64,000 nt of DNA. It comes from an uncultured Anaeromassilibacillus sp. Its GTDB lineage: Bacteria > Bacillota > Clostridia > Oscillospirales > Acutalibacteraceae. The notes beneath the pieces are model-generated. The model was given only the letters and a program-made list of their open reading frames with translations. It had not been told where the DNA came from and made no database searches. The position numbers and the translations under genes are program-made. Below are positions 28,234 through 37,114 of this stretch, in pieces; position 1 is the first letter of the stretch; every line of letters starts with the position of its first letter. The DNA lies in NCBI GenBank assembly GCA_930987725.1, contig CAKNKY010000002.1, forward strand, positions 1-64,000. Direction: 5' to 3'.

Positions 28234-28272
28234 TAAAACGGCTGGAAGCGTGAAACGCGTCCGGCCGTTTGG
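28234..28272. terminator. hairpin between convergent genes
   Basis: AAACGGC...GCCGTTT inverted repeat. Confidence 0.5.
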
Positions 28273-28285
28273 CGTGCGGAAAACC

Positions 28286-28621
28286 TCAGGCGTTTCTCCT
28301 CCTGGCGTGCTCGAGCATGACGTCAATCACGTCGTAAATTTCGGCGCGCTCGTCCGGGGCAAGCTGCTCCAGTTTCCGGGAAAGCAGCGAATCTTTCGCA
28401 TCATATCCTTTGCCGATCGCGTCGGCGAGAATGCGATCGGCGGAAACATCCAGTGCAATCAGAATTTGAATCAGCGTGTCGAGGGCGGGCAGCTTTTCTC
28501 CCCGTTCAATTGCGCCGATATAATTGGGGCTCAAAAAGGTTTTTTCCGCGAGATCTTCCTGCCGCAGTTTTTTCTCGATCCGGCAGCTGCGGATGTTTTT
28601 TCCGATTGACTCCAATCCCAT
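28286..28621 (-). CDS. XRE-family helix-turn-helix regulator
   Basis: IGKNIRSCRIEKKLRQEDLAEKTFLSPNYIGAIERGEKLPALDTLIQIL; CCTCC (RBS) next to start. Confidence 0.85.
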   Translation of the reverse strand: MGLESIGKNIRSCRIEKKLRQEDLAEKTFLSPNYIGAIERGEKLPALDTLIQILIALDVSADRILADAIGKGYDAKDSLLSRKLEQLAPDERAEIYDVIDVMLEHARRRNA

Positions 28622-28653
28622 GGAAAAACCTCCTGTCAGAGTGGGTATCATTT

Positions 28654-28717
28654 CTATTAGTATAGAAAACAGCAAGAAGAATATATACACTCTATTAGGA
28701 AGAAAAAACTCTAATAG
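28654..28717. promoter_or_regulatory. three CTATTAG/CTAATAG sites between divergent XRE and SLOG-like genes
   Basis: CTATTAG at 28654 and 28692, inverted CTAATAG at 28711. Confidence 0.5.
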
Positions 28718-28768
28718 AATTGCTTTTTAGGCAGATTCCTGCTATTCTTTGTGCAGGAGGGGAAGAAG

Positions 28769-29206
28769 ATGCAGAAAGAACATACAGCCGTTTTTATTGG
28801 ACATCGTGAACTGTTTGGTGTGGATGCCGCTGCCGTAGAGACAGAAATAAAGAAATTGCTGGCATCCGGTGTGACTCATTTTTTGAATGGTGGAATGGGC
28901 CGCTTTGACTGGTTGTGTGCACAAACGGTTTTTTCCCTTAAAAAGACAGACAAACGGATTCAAAACATTCTCGTAATTCCCTATTTGTCATTTCATATTG
29001 AGGAAAGAGAATATTTCGATGCTATTCTTTATCCGGAAGGGTTTGAGCGATACCATTTTAAAGAGGCCATTATTAAGCGAAATGAATACCTTGTGCACCA
29101 TGCAGCTTATGCCATTTGTTACGTGACGCATTCCTGGGGAGGCGCGGCGCAGACGTTGAGAAAGGCGAAACAGCGCGGCGTTCAAATCATACATTTAAAC
29201 CGATAA
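28769..29206 (+). CDS. SLOG-superfamily-like protein (DUF1273/YpsA-like)
   Basis: AVFIGHRELFG ... FLNGGMGRFDWLCAQTV ... YVTHSWGGAAQTLRKAKQRG. Confidence 0.6.
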   Translation: MQKEHTAVFIGHRELFGVDAAAVETEIKKLLASGVTHFLNGGMGRFDWLCAQTVFSLKKTDKRIQNILVIPYLSFHIEEREYFDAILYPEGFERYHFKEAIIKRNEYLVHHAAYAICYVTHSWGGAAQTLRKAKQRGVQIIHLNR

Positions 29207-29263
29207 ACAGGCGGAGGATCTTCTGCGCAGCGGGCGAAATGTCTGCGCGGAGATCCTCTGTTC

Positions 29264-29292
29264 TTGTAAAGGGCGGCCCGCTATTGTATAAT
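29264..29292 (+). promoter_or_regulatory. sigma-A-like promoter of the pyr operon
   Basis: TTGTAA - 17 nt - TATAAT. Confidence 0.7.
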
Positions 29293-29410
29293 AAGAACGT
29301 CATCGGAAAGCGATTGGCGGCGGCGGACAGGGCGTGAAGCCGGGTGCGCGGGAAACGCGCGCTGCCTTTTTCCGGCACAGATTCCGCCGCAGGCGAAAGG
29401 ATGTGAGCTC

Positions 29411-30691
29411 GTGAGTACCATTTTGCTCAAGCATATGAAGGTGTACGACCCCGCAGGCGGGAGGGACGGCGCGCTGGCCGATCTCCTGCTGGAGGAGGGC
29501 GTGGTGCGCGCCGTGGGACGCGATCTGGAAGCGCCGGGAGCGGAGCGGCTCGACGGCGAAGGCCGCCTGTGCGCGGCGCCCGGTTTGGTGGACATGCACG
29601 TCCACCTGCGCGACCCCGGCTTTACGGAGAAGGAGGACATCCTCACCGGCTGCCGCGCGGCTGCCGCGGGCGGCGTGACCAGCCTGCTGTGCATGCCGAA
29701 CACGAAGCCGGCCGTCGACACGCCGGAAACGGTGCGTTACATTCTGGAAAAGGCGGAGCAGGCGGACGCCCGCGTCTATGTGGCGGCGGCCATCACGAAA
29801 GGGCTGGGGGATGATGGCGAACTGTGCGATCTTGAGGCGCTGCGCGAGGCGGGAGCCTCAGCCTTCAGCAACGACGGACGCCCCGTGGTGGATTCCCGCA
29901 AGATGGCGCAGGCCATGCGCACGGCCGCGAAGCTGGGCGTTCCGGTTGTGTCGCACTGCGAGGATCTCTATCTCTCAGCGGGCGGGCTCATGAACGAGGG
30001 GCGCGTCAGCCGTGAGCTGGGCGTGCCCGGCGTGCCGGCGGCGGCCGAGGACTGCGGCACGGCGCGCGAGATTGCGCTCGCCGCGGCTTACGGCGTGCCG
30101 GTGCACATCTGCCACGTGAGCACGGCCACGAGCGTGGCCCTCATCCGCGACGCGCGCCGCCGCGGCGTGCCCGTGACGGGGGAAACGGCGCCGCATTACT
30201 TTTCCCTCACGGACGAGGAACTGCGCGCCCGCGATGCAGATTTGCGCATGAGCCCGCCCCTGCGCACGGAGGACGACCGCCGCGCCGTCATCGAAGCGCT
30301 GCGCGACGGCACGCTGCAGGCCATCGCCACCGACCATGCGCCCCACACCCCGGCCGAGAAGGCCGTGTTCGAGAAAGCGCCGAACGGCGCCGTCGGCATG
30401 GAAACGTCGCTGGCCGCGGGCATCACGTGGCTGGTGCGGCCGGGCTTTCTCACGCTGTCCCAGCTCATCCGCCTCATGAGCACGTCCCCGGCCCGCATGC
30501 TCGGCCTGCACGCCGGCACGCTGGCGTCCGGCGCGCCCGCCGACGTCGTCGTGTTCGACCCGGAGGAGAGTTGGCGTGTGGACCCGGACGCGCTGCACGG
30601 CAAGAGCCGCAACGCCGTGTTCAAGGGGAAAACACTCACCGGCCGCGTGAAGGCCACCATCTGCCGCGGGCGCTTTGTATTCCGCGCGTAA
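29411..30691 (+). CDS. pyrC: dihydroorotase
   Basis: PGLVDMHVHLRDPGFTEKEDI, ATDHAPHTPAEK. Confidence 0.93.
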   Translation: MSTILLKHMKVYDPAGGRDGALADLLLEEGVVRAVGRDLEAPGAERLDGEGRLCAAPGLVDMHVHLRDPGFTEKEDILTGCRAAAAGGVTSLLCMPNTKPAVDTPETVRYILEKAEQADARVYVAAAITKGLGDDGELCDLEALREAGASAFSNDGRPVVDSRKMAQAMRTAAKLGVPVVSHCEDLYLSAGGLMNEGRVSRELGVPGVPAAAEDCGTAREIALAAAYGVPVHICHVSTATSVALIRDARRRGVPVTGETAPHYFSLTDEELRARDADLRMSPPLRTEDDRRAVIEALRDGTLQAIATDHAPHTPAEKAVFEKAPNGAVGMETSLAAGITWLVRPGFLTLSQLIRLMSTSPARMLGLHAGTLASGAPADVVVFDPEESWRVDPDALHGKSRNAVFKGKTLTGRVKATICRGRFVFRA

Positions 30692-30737
30692 CGGCGCGGG
30701 GAACGAGGCAAACCGGAATCGAAGAAGGAGGACTACC

Positions 30738-31676
30738 ATGTCTTTTGACAGATTGATCGAAAAAATCGCAGCTCTGCAGAACCCCACGGTGGCCGGGCTG
30801 GACCCGAAGCTCAGCTATATCCCGGAGCACATCAAGAAGGAGGCCTTTGCGCTTCACGGCCGCACGCTCGTGGGCGCGGCGGCCGCCATTCTCACCTATA
30901 ACCGCGGCCTCATCGACGCCCTCGCCCCCATCGTGCCGGCCGTGAAGCCGCAGGCCGCCTATTATGAAATGTACGGCTGGCCGGGCATGCGCGTGCTGGC
31001 GGAGACGATCCGCTATGCCCGCTCGAAGGGCATGTTTGTCATCACGGACGGCAAGCGCAACGACATCGGCGCCACCATGGAAGCCTACGCCGCCGCGCAC
31101 CTGGGCGCCACGGAGATCGAGGGAAAGACGGAGGAAGCCTTCGGGGCGGACGCCCTCACGGTGAACGGCTACCTGGGCAGCGACGGCATCCGCCCGCTGC
31201 TGCAGGTGTGCGCGGAGCGCGACAAGGGCATTTTTGTGCTTGTCAAGACCTCCAATGCCTCCTCCGGCGAACTGCAGGACCAGCAGCTCGAGGGCGGCAA
31301 CACCGTATACCGCGCCATGGGCGATTTCTGCGAGGAGTGGGGCCGCGAGCTGCCGGGCCGCTTCGGCTATTCCGGCGTGGGCGCCGTGGTGGGCGCCACG
31401 TATCCGGCGCAGCTCGGCGAGCTGCGCGCGGCGCTGCCCTCCACCTTCTTCCTCGTGCCGGGTTACGGCGCGCAGGGCGGCGGCGCGAAGGACGTGTCCC
31501 CCGGCTTTGACCGCAACGGCCTTGGTGCGATTGTGAACGCCTCCCGCTCCATCCTGTGCGCATGGCAGAAGGCCGGCGTACCCGGCGAGGAGTACGCCCG
31601 CGCCGCCGCCGCGGAAGCGGTGCGCATGCGCGACGACATCATGGGAGAGCTGGGCGAAATCCGCCTGCCGGAATGA
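30738..31676 (+). CDS. pyrF: orotidine 5'-phosphate decarboxylase
   Basis: VAGLDPKLSYIP, ITDGKRNDIGATMEAYA, LVPGYGAQGGGAKDV. Confidence 0.92.
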   Translation: MSFDRLIEKIAALQNPTVAGLDPKLSYIPEHIKKEAFALHGRTLVGAAAAILTYNRGLIDALAPIVPAVKPQAAYYEMYGWPGMRVLAETIRYARSKGMFVITDGKRNDIGATMEAYAAAHLGATEIEGKTEEAFGADALTVNGYLGSDGIRPLLQVCAERDKGIFVLVKTSNASSGELQDQQLEGGNTVYRAMGDFCEEWGRELPGRFGYSGVGAVVGATYPAQLGELRAALPSTFFLVPGYGAQGGGAKDVSPGFDRNGLGAIVNASRSILCAWQKAGVPGEEYARAAAAEAVRMRDDIMGELGEIRLPE

Positions 31677-31686
31677 GGTGGCAGCC

Positions 31687-32451
31687 GTGAAAGCATTTGA
31701 CGTGCGGCAGTGCCGCATTCTCCGCAGGGAGGAGCTTGTCCCCGGCGTGTTCAGCGTGTGGGTGGAGGCCGGCGAGCTGGCCGAAAAGGCCGCGCCCGGC
31801 CAGTTTGCGCAGATTGCCGTGCCGGGAAAGACGCTGCGCCGCCCCATCTCCATCTGTGAGATCGATAAGGCGCGCTGCGCGCTGCGCTTCGTGTTCCAGA
31901 TCCGCGGCGAGGGCACGGAGATCCTCGCCCGCTATGAGGAGGGCCGGAGCTGGGACATCCTCGCCCCGCTGGGCCATGGCTTTGAGCTCGGCGATTGCTC
32001 CCGCAAGGTCTGTTTTGTGGGCGGCGGCATCGGCGTGCCCCCGCTGCTGGAGGCCGCGAAGCCGTTCGGTGCGAACGCCTCAGCCGTGCTCGGCTTCCGC
32101 ACAAAGGCGGCCGCCATCCTGCTCTCTGATTTTGAGCGCCAGGGCAACCGTGTGATCCTCGCCACGGACGACGGATCCGCCGGGTTCCACGGCCTTGTCA
32201 CAGGCTGCATGCCGGAGGACTGCGAGGCCGTGTTCGCCTGCGGCCCCACGCCTATGCTGCGGGCCGTGGCTGCCTGGGCGGCGGAGCGCGGCGTGCCGTG
32301 CCAGATTTCGCTCGAACAGCGCATGGCCTGCGGCGTGGGCGCCTGCCTGGGCTGCGCCTGCAAGCTGAAAGCGGAGGACGGCGGCTGGCGGTTCGGCCAT
32401 GTCTGCAAGGACGGCCCCGTGTTCCGCGCCGACTGCGTCCTGTTTGAGTAA
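31687..32451 (+). CDS. pyrK: dihydroorotate dehydrogenase electron-transfer subunit
   Basis: PGQFAQIAVPGKTLRRPISI, CFVGGGIGVPPL, QRMACGVGACLGCACK. Confidence 0.9.
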   Translation: MKAFDVRQCRILRREELVPGVFSVWVEAGELAEKAAPGQFAQIAVPGKTLRRPISICEIDKARCALRFVFQIRGEGTEILARYEEGRSWDILAPLGHGFELGDCSRKVCFVGGGIGVPPLLEAAKPFGANASAVLGFRTKAAAILLSDFERQGNRVILATDDGSAGFHGLVTGCMPEDCEAVFACGPTPMLRAVAAWAAERGVPCQISLEQRMACGVGACLGCACKLKAEDGGWRFGHVCKDGPVFRADCVLFE

Positions 32452-32464
32452 GGAGGGGAAGAGT

Positions 32465-33376
32465 ATGGCGGATTTGCATGTGAACCTGGCCGGCGTCACG
32501 CTGGCCAACCCGCTGATTGCGGCTTCCGGCACGTTCGGCTTCGGCCGCGAATACGGCGAACTGTACCCGCTTTCCACGCTGGGCGGGATCTCCTGCAAGG
32601 GCCTCACGCTGCGGGAGCGCCCCGGCAACCCGCCGCCGCGCATCGCGGAGACGCCGGGCGGCATGCTCAACGCCGTGGGGCTGCAGAACCCAGGCGTGGA
32701 ATCGTTCATCGCGCATGAGCTGCCGTGGCTGCGGCAGCAGGGCACGGTGGTCATCGCGAACATTGCCGGCAACACGCCGGAGGAATATAGGGAAATGGCC
32801 GAGCGCCTTTCCGAAACGGACGTGGACATGATCGAGATGAACATCTCCTGCCCGAACGTGAAGCAGGGCGGCGTGCAGTTCGGCACCACGTGCGAGGGCG
32901 TCACGGCCGTGACCAGCGCGGTGCGCCGCTCGTGCAAGAAGCCGCTCATGGTGAAGCTCTCCCCGAACGTTTCCGACATCGGGGAGATGGCCGCGGCCGC
33001 CGAGGCCGCCGGGGCGGACGCCGTCTCGCTCATCAACACGCTCACCGGCATGCGCATCGACATCCGCACCCGCCGGCCCATCATTCGCAACAACACCGGC
33101 GGGCTGAGCGGCCCGGCCGTGTTCCCCGTGGCCGTGCGCATGGTGTGGCAGGCTGCGCAGCGCGTGAAGATCCCCGTGGTGGGACTGGGCGGCATTTCCA
33201 CCTGGCAGGACGCCGTGGAGATGCTGCTGGCCGGCGCCGCGGCGCTGCAGATCGGCACCGTCCTGTTCCAGGACCCCTATGCCCCGGTGAAGATCCTCGA
33301 AGGGCTTTCCCGCTTCCTCGAGGAGGAGGGACTTTCCTCCGTCACGGAGCTCACGGGCGCGGTGCGCCCCTGGTAA
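32465..33376 (+). CDS. pyrD: dihydroorotate dehydrogenase catalytic subunit
   Basis: NPLIAASGTFGFG, EMNISCPNVKQGG, GLGGISTWQDAVEMLLAGA. Confidence 0.93.
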   Translation: MADLHVNLAGVTLANPLIAASGTFGFGREYGELYPLSTLGGISCKGLTLRERPGNPPPRIAETPGGMLNAVGLQNPGVESFIAHELPWLRQQGTVVIANIAGNTPEEYREMAERLSETDVDMIEMNISCPNVKQGGVQFGTTCEGVTAVTSAVRRSCKKPLMVKLSPNVSDIGEMAAAAEAAGADAVSLINTLTGMRIDIRTRRPIIRNNTGGLSGPAVFPVAVRMVWQAAQRVKIPVVGLGGISTWQDAVEMLLAGAAALQIGTVLFQDPYAPVKILEGLSRFLEEEGLSSVTELTGAVRPW

Positions 33377-33391
33377 AAGGAGGCTTTTCGC

Positions 33392-35149
33392 TTGGAGTTT
33401 CAGTTTTATCTGCCCGTGCGCGTCGTGGCCGGGCCGCAGGCCGTGCGCCGCTGCGGGCCGCGCTTCGCCGCACTCGGAAAAAAATGCCTGATCGTCACGG
33501 GCCGCCACGCGGCGGCCGCCTGCGGTGCGCTCGGCGACGTCACCGAGGCGCTGCGCGAAAACGGCGTGTCGTGGGAATTGTTTGACGAGGTGGGCGAAAA
33601 CCCGCTTCTCAGCGACTGCGTGCGCGCTGCCGCGCTGTGCCGTGCGTGCGGCGCATCGTTTGTCGTGGGCATCGGCGGCGGCTCGCCGATGGATGCGGCC
33701 AAGGCGATCGCTCTGCTGGCCGCCAACCCGCAGATCACGGGCGACGATCTCTACACCGCCGCCGACCGGCATCCGGCGCTGCCCATCGCCCTCGTGGGCA
33801 CCACGAGCGGCACCGGCAGCGAGGTGAGCGCCGCTGCCGTGCTCACCGATTCCACGGGCCGCAAGAAGTCCGTGAAGGGCGACGATCTCTATGCCGCCTT
33901 CGCCGCCGCGGACGCCAAATATACCTTCACGCTCAGCCGTGCCGCCACGATCTCTACGGGGCTCGACGCGCTCTGCCACGCGATGGAGGGCTATCTTTCG
34001 CCGAAGTGCGATCCGATCTCCGCCGGCTTCGCGGAGCTCTGCCTGCCGGATCTGTGGAATAATCTGCTCGCGCTGTGGCAGGGCGAAGCGCTCACCGAGG
34101 CGCGCCACCGCGCGCTCTACGGCGCGTCCATCCAGGCCGGGTTCGTGCTGAACACGGTGGGCACCTCGTTCCCGCACCCGCTGGGCTACGTGCTCACGGA
34201 GCGGTTCGGCGTGCCGCACGGCCGCGCCTGCGCCGCCTTTGCCGCCTCGCTGCTCGATCTCGCGCTGGAGCGCGGCGAGGAGCGGGCAGAACGCTTCCTG
34301 CAGGTGATCGGCGCGGAGCGCCAGCTCTTTGTCCGCGTCATGGACAGCCTCGCGGGCTGCGGCGATCTCCGCCTTTCGGAGGAGGAGATCGCGTCGCTGC
34401 GGACGAGGCTCACGAAGGTGAAAAACTACGCAAACGTGCCCGGCGGCTTCGACGAGGACCAGGCGCTCGCGCTGCTGCGGCGTCTGTTCGGCACGCAGAC
34501 GCGCATCTATCTCGTGCGCCACTGCGAATCGACGGGGAACAGCGACCACATCTTCCAGGGCCGCGTGGACTGCGGCGTGAGCGAGAACGGCCAAAAGCAG
34601 CTCGATCTGCTCAGCGTGCGGCTGCGCAACGTGAAGCTGGACGCGATGGTGTCCAGCCCGCTTTCCCGCGCCGTGCGCACGGCGGAGGCCGTGAACCGCT
34701 TCCACCACCTGCCGGTGGAGACGTGCGCGGATCTCATCGAGATCGACGGCGGCGGCTACGACGGCCTCCACTGGGAGGACCTGCCCGCCCGCTTCCCGGA
34801 GCAGAACGAAAACTGGTATCATCACCCGGCCCGCTTCGAGGCGCCGGACGGCGAGACGATGAAGCAGGTGTATGACCGCGTGTGGCGCGGCCTGCTGCAC
34901 GTGGTGGAGACGCACCGCGGGCAGACGGTGTGCGTCGTCTCCCACGGGTGCGCGCTGCGCAATCTGCTGTGTCGCCTGCTGTACGGGACGATCGACCGGC
35001 TCGGCGACACGCCCTGGTGCGAAAATACGGGCGTGACCATCGTCGATTTCGCGTCGGACAACACGGCCCGCATCCGCCTGCTGGACGACGCCTCCCACCT
35101 CACGCCGGAGACGGCGTCGCTGCCGAAGCAGCCGTGGTGGGGCGCATGA
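33392..35149 (+). CDS. fusion: iron-containing alcohol dehydrogenase + histidine phosphatase
   Basis: N-term GIGGGSPMDAAKAIAL and GTTSGTGSEV (Fe-ADH); C-term RIYLVRHCESTGNSDHIFQG and VVSHGCALRNLLC, in one uninterrupted frame. Confidence 0.9.
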   Translation: MEFQFYLPVRVVAGPQAVRRCGPRFAALGKKCLIVTGRHAAAACGALGDVTEALRENGVSWELFDEVGENPLLSDCVRAAALCRACGASFVVGIGGGSPMDAAKAIALLAANPQITGDDLYTAADRHPALPIALVGTTSGTGSEVSAAAVLTDSTGRKKSVKGDDLYAAFAAADAKYTFTLSRAATISTGLDALCHAMEGYLSPKCDPISAGFAELCLPDLWNNLLALWQGEALTEARHRALYGASIQAGFVLNTVGTSFPHPLGYVLTERFGVPHGRACAAFAASLLDLALERGEERAERFLQVIGAERQLFVRVMDSLAGCGDLRLSEEEIASLRTRLTKVKNYANVPGGFDEDQALALLRRLFGTQTRIYLVRHCESTGNSDHIFQGRVDCGVSENGQKQLDLLSVRLRNVKLDAMVSSPLSRAVRTAEAVNRFHHLPVETCADLIEIDGGGYDGLHWEDLPARFPEQNENWYHHPARFEAPDGETMKQVYDRVWRGLLHVVETHRGQTVCVVSHGCALRNLLCRLLYGTIDRLGDTPWCENTGVTIVDFASDNTARIRLLDDASHLTPETASLPKQPWWGA

Positions 35150-35592
35150 AGATTCTGGCTGTCGATCTGGGCAAGGCGCGCACCGGCCTCGCCCTGTGCG
35201 ACGAAGGGGAGATCCTCGCCAGCCCGGCGGGTGTCATCACGCAGTATAACCGGGAAAAGCTCGTGGGCGAGGTCGCGCAGAAGGCTCGCGAGCTCGGCGC
35301 GCGGGAGATCGTGGTGGGCCTGCCGCGCAACATGGACGGCTCCGAGGGCGAGAGCGCCCGCGGCGCGCGGGAGTTCGCCGCCGCTCTGCAGGAGGCCGCT
35401 GGCCTTCCCGTGACGATGCGCGACGAGCGGCTCACCACCGTGACGGCGCACGGCTACCTGAACGAGACGAACACGCGCGGGAAGAAGCGCAAGGCAGTCG
35501 TGGACGCCGTGGCCGCCGTGGTTATCCTGGAGGAATATCTGGCGTTCCGCCGCCGGCGCGCCGCACTGCGGCCGGAGGAGGAACAGGACTGA
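35146..35592 (+). CDS. ruvX: Holliday junction resolvase-like (YqgF/RuvX)
   Basis: MKILAVDLGKARTGLALCD, VGLPRNMDGSEG, DERLTTVTA. Confidence 0.9.
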   Translation: MKILAVDLGKARTGLALCDEGEILASPAGVITQYNREKLVGEVAQKARELGAREIVVGLPRNMDGSEGESARGAREFAAALQEAAGLPVTMRDERLTTVTAHGYLNETNTRGKKRKAVVDAVAAVVILEEYLAFRRRRAALRPEEEQD

Positions 35593-35632
35593 AACAAGAC
35601 GCCGCCCCAGGGGCGGCAGAGGGAGGAACAGC

Positions 35633-36643
35633 ATGAGAACTGTCACATTGGGAAAAACCGGCATCACCGTAAACAAAAACGGGTTCGGCGCGCTGCCGAT
35701 CCAGCGCGTCTCCCACGAGGAGGCCGCGCTGCTGCTGCGCAAGGCGTATGACAACGGCATCCGCTATTTTGACACCGCCCGCGGCTACACGGACAGTGAG
35801 GAAAAGATCGGCGAGGCGCTCAGCGATGTCCGCCAGAACCTTTTCCTCGCCACGAAGACGCCTTCCCACACCGTAGAGGGCTTCTGGAACGACCTCGAAA
35901 CGAGCCTGCGCCTGCTGCGCACCGATTACATCGACGTCTATCAGTTCCACAATCCGCCGTTCTGCCCCAAGCCGGGAGACGGCACGGGTCTCTATGAGGC
36001 GATGGAGGAGGCCAAGCGGCAGGGGAAGATCCGCTTCATCGCCATCACGAACCACCGCCTGCCTCTGGCGCGCGAGGCCGTGGAATCCGGCCTTTACGAT
36101 GTGCTGCAGTTCCCGTTCAGCTATCTGGCCAGTGAGAAGGATCAGGAGCTCGTGCACCTGTGCGCTGAGAAGAACGTGGGCTTTGTGGCCATGAAGGCGC
36201 TCTCCGGCGGCCTCATCACGAATTCTGCGGCCGCCTATGCCGCCCTCGCGGAGTATGAGAACGTGCTGCCCATCTGGGGCGTTCAGCGGGAGCGCGAGCT
36301 CGATGAATTCCTCTCCTATCAGGAGAACGAGCCGCAGCTCACCGGCGAACTGCGCGACGTGATTGAGAAGGACCGCAGGGAGCTGGCCGGCAGCTTCTGC
36401 CGCGGCTGCGGCTATTGCCTGCCCTGCCCTGCCGGCATCGATATTCCGACGGCGGCGCGTATGTCGCTGCTGCTGCGCCGGTCGCCCACGGCGAACCTGC
36501 TCACGCCGGAATCGCAGGAGAAGATGAAGCGCGTGGAAAACTGCATCCACTGCAACCACTGCGCCAACCATTGCCCCTACGGCCTCGACACGCCCTCGCT
36601 CCTCGCGGAAAACTATGAGGATTACAAGACGTTCCTCCCGTAA
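35633..36643 (+). CDS. aldo/keto reductase with C-terminal [4Fe-4S] motifs
   Basis: YFDTARGYTDSEEKIGEAL; CRGCGYCLPCPAGIDIP; CIHCNHCANHCPYGLDTP. Confidence 0.9.
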   Translation: MRTVTLGKTGITVNKNGFGALPIQRVSHEEAALLLRKAYDNGIRYFDTARGYTDSEEKIGEALSDVRQNLFLATKTPSHTVEGFWNDLETSLRLLRTDYIDVYQFHNPPFCPKPGDGTGLYEAMEEAKRQGKIRFIAITNHRLPLAREAVESGLYDVLQFPFSYLASEKDQELVHLCAEKNVGFVAMKALSGGLITNSAAAYAALAEYENVLPIWGVQRERELDEFLSYQENEPQLTGELRDVIEKDRRELAGSFCRGCGYCLPCPAGIDIPTAARMSLLLRRSPTANLLTPESQEKMKRVENCIHCNHCANHCPYGLDTPSLLAENYEDYKTFLP

Positions 36644-36657
36644 CCGCCAGTTGCAGT

Positions 36658-37040
36658 AAAGTTTTTGGTCAAGCTTTTTTCAAAAAGGTTGCGGGGCGCG
36701 GGGTGGAACCCCGCAGTGCCGCGAAGCGGCAGGGAAAACGGCCAGCAGAGAGGGGCCCGAAGGCCCCAAATCTGCGGCGGGAGCGCGCACACAGCCCCGG
36801 CTCCTGCCGGGCACAGTAAAGTTTTTGGTCAAGCTTTTTTCAAAAAGCTTGCAGGGGGCGGGGGGCAGAGCCCCCTGAGTGCCGTGAAGCGGCAGGGAAA
36901 ACAGCCAGCAGAGAGGGGCCCGAAGGCCCCGAATCCGCGGCGGGAGCGCGCACTCAGCCCCGGCTCCTGCCCGGTACAATAAAGTTTTTGGCCAAACTTT
37001 TTTCAAAAAGCTTGCGGGGCACGGGGTGGAACCCCGCAGC
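36658..37040 (+). repeat. three tandem copies (~160 bp period) of dispersed palindromic repeat
   Basis: AAAGTTTTTGGYCAARCTTTTTTCAAAAAGSTTGCRGGG at 36658, 36818 and 36981, with GAAGCGGCAGGGAAAACRGCCAGCAGAGAGGGGCCCGAAGGCCCC spacers. Confidence 0.9.
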
Positions 37041-37049
37041 GCCGCAGAA

Positions 37050-37087
37050 AAAACCGCGCAGACCCCTTTTCAGGGCCTGCGCGGTTT
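37050..37087. terminator. intrinsic terminator
   Basis: AAACCGCGCAG.../CTGCGCGGTTT. Confidence 0.75.
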
Positions 37088-37114
37088 CATTTTGTCAGGC
37101 GTGTGCCTTTGCCT

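Noticed and set aside
29293-29410. pyr operon attenuator/PyrR-binding leader
   Set aside because: A GCGCG/CGCGC hairpin followed by TTTTT exists, but no recognisable PyrR-binding element or competing antiterminator could be drawn with confidence.
32252-35098. 948-aa minus-strand ORF
   Set aside because: Antisense to pyrD and the Fe-ADH/phosphatase fusion; composition (His/Arg/Ala) typical of an antisense frame.
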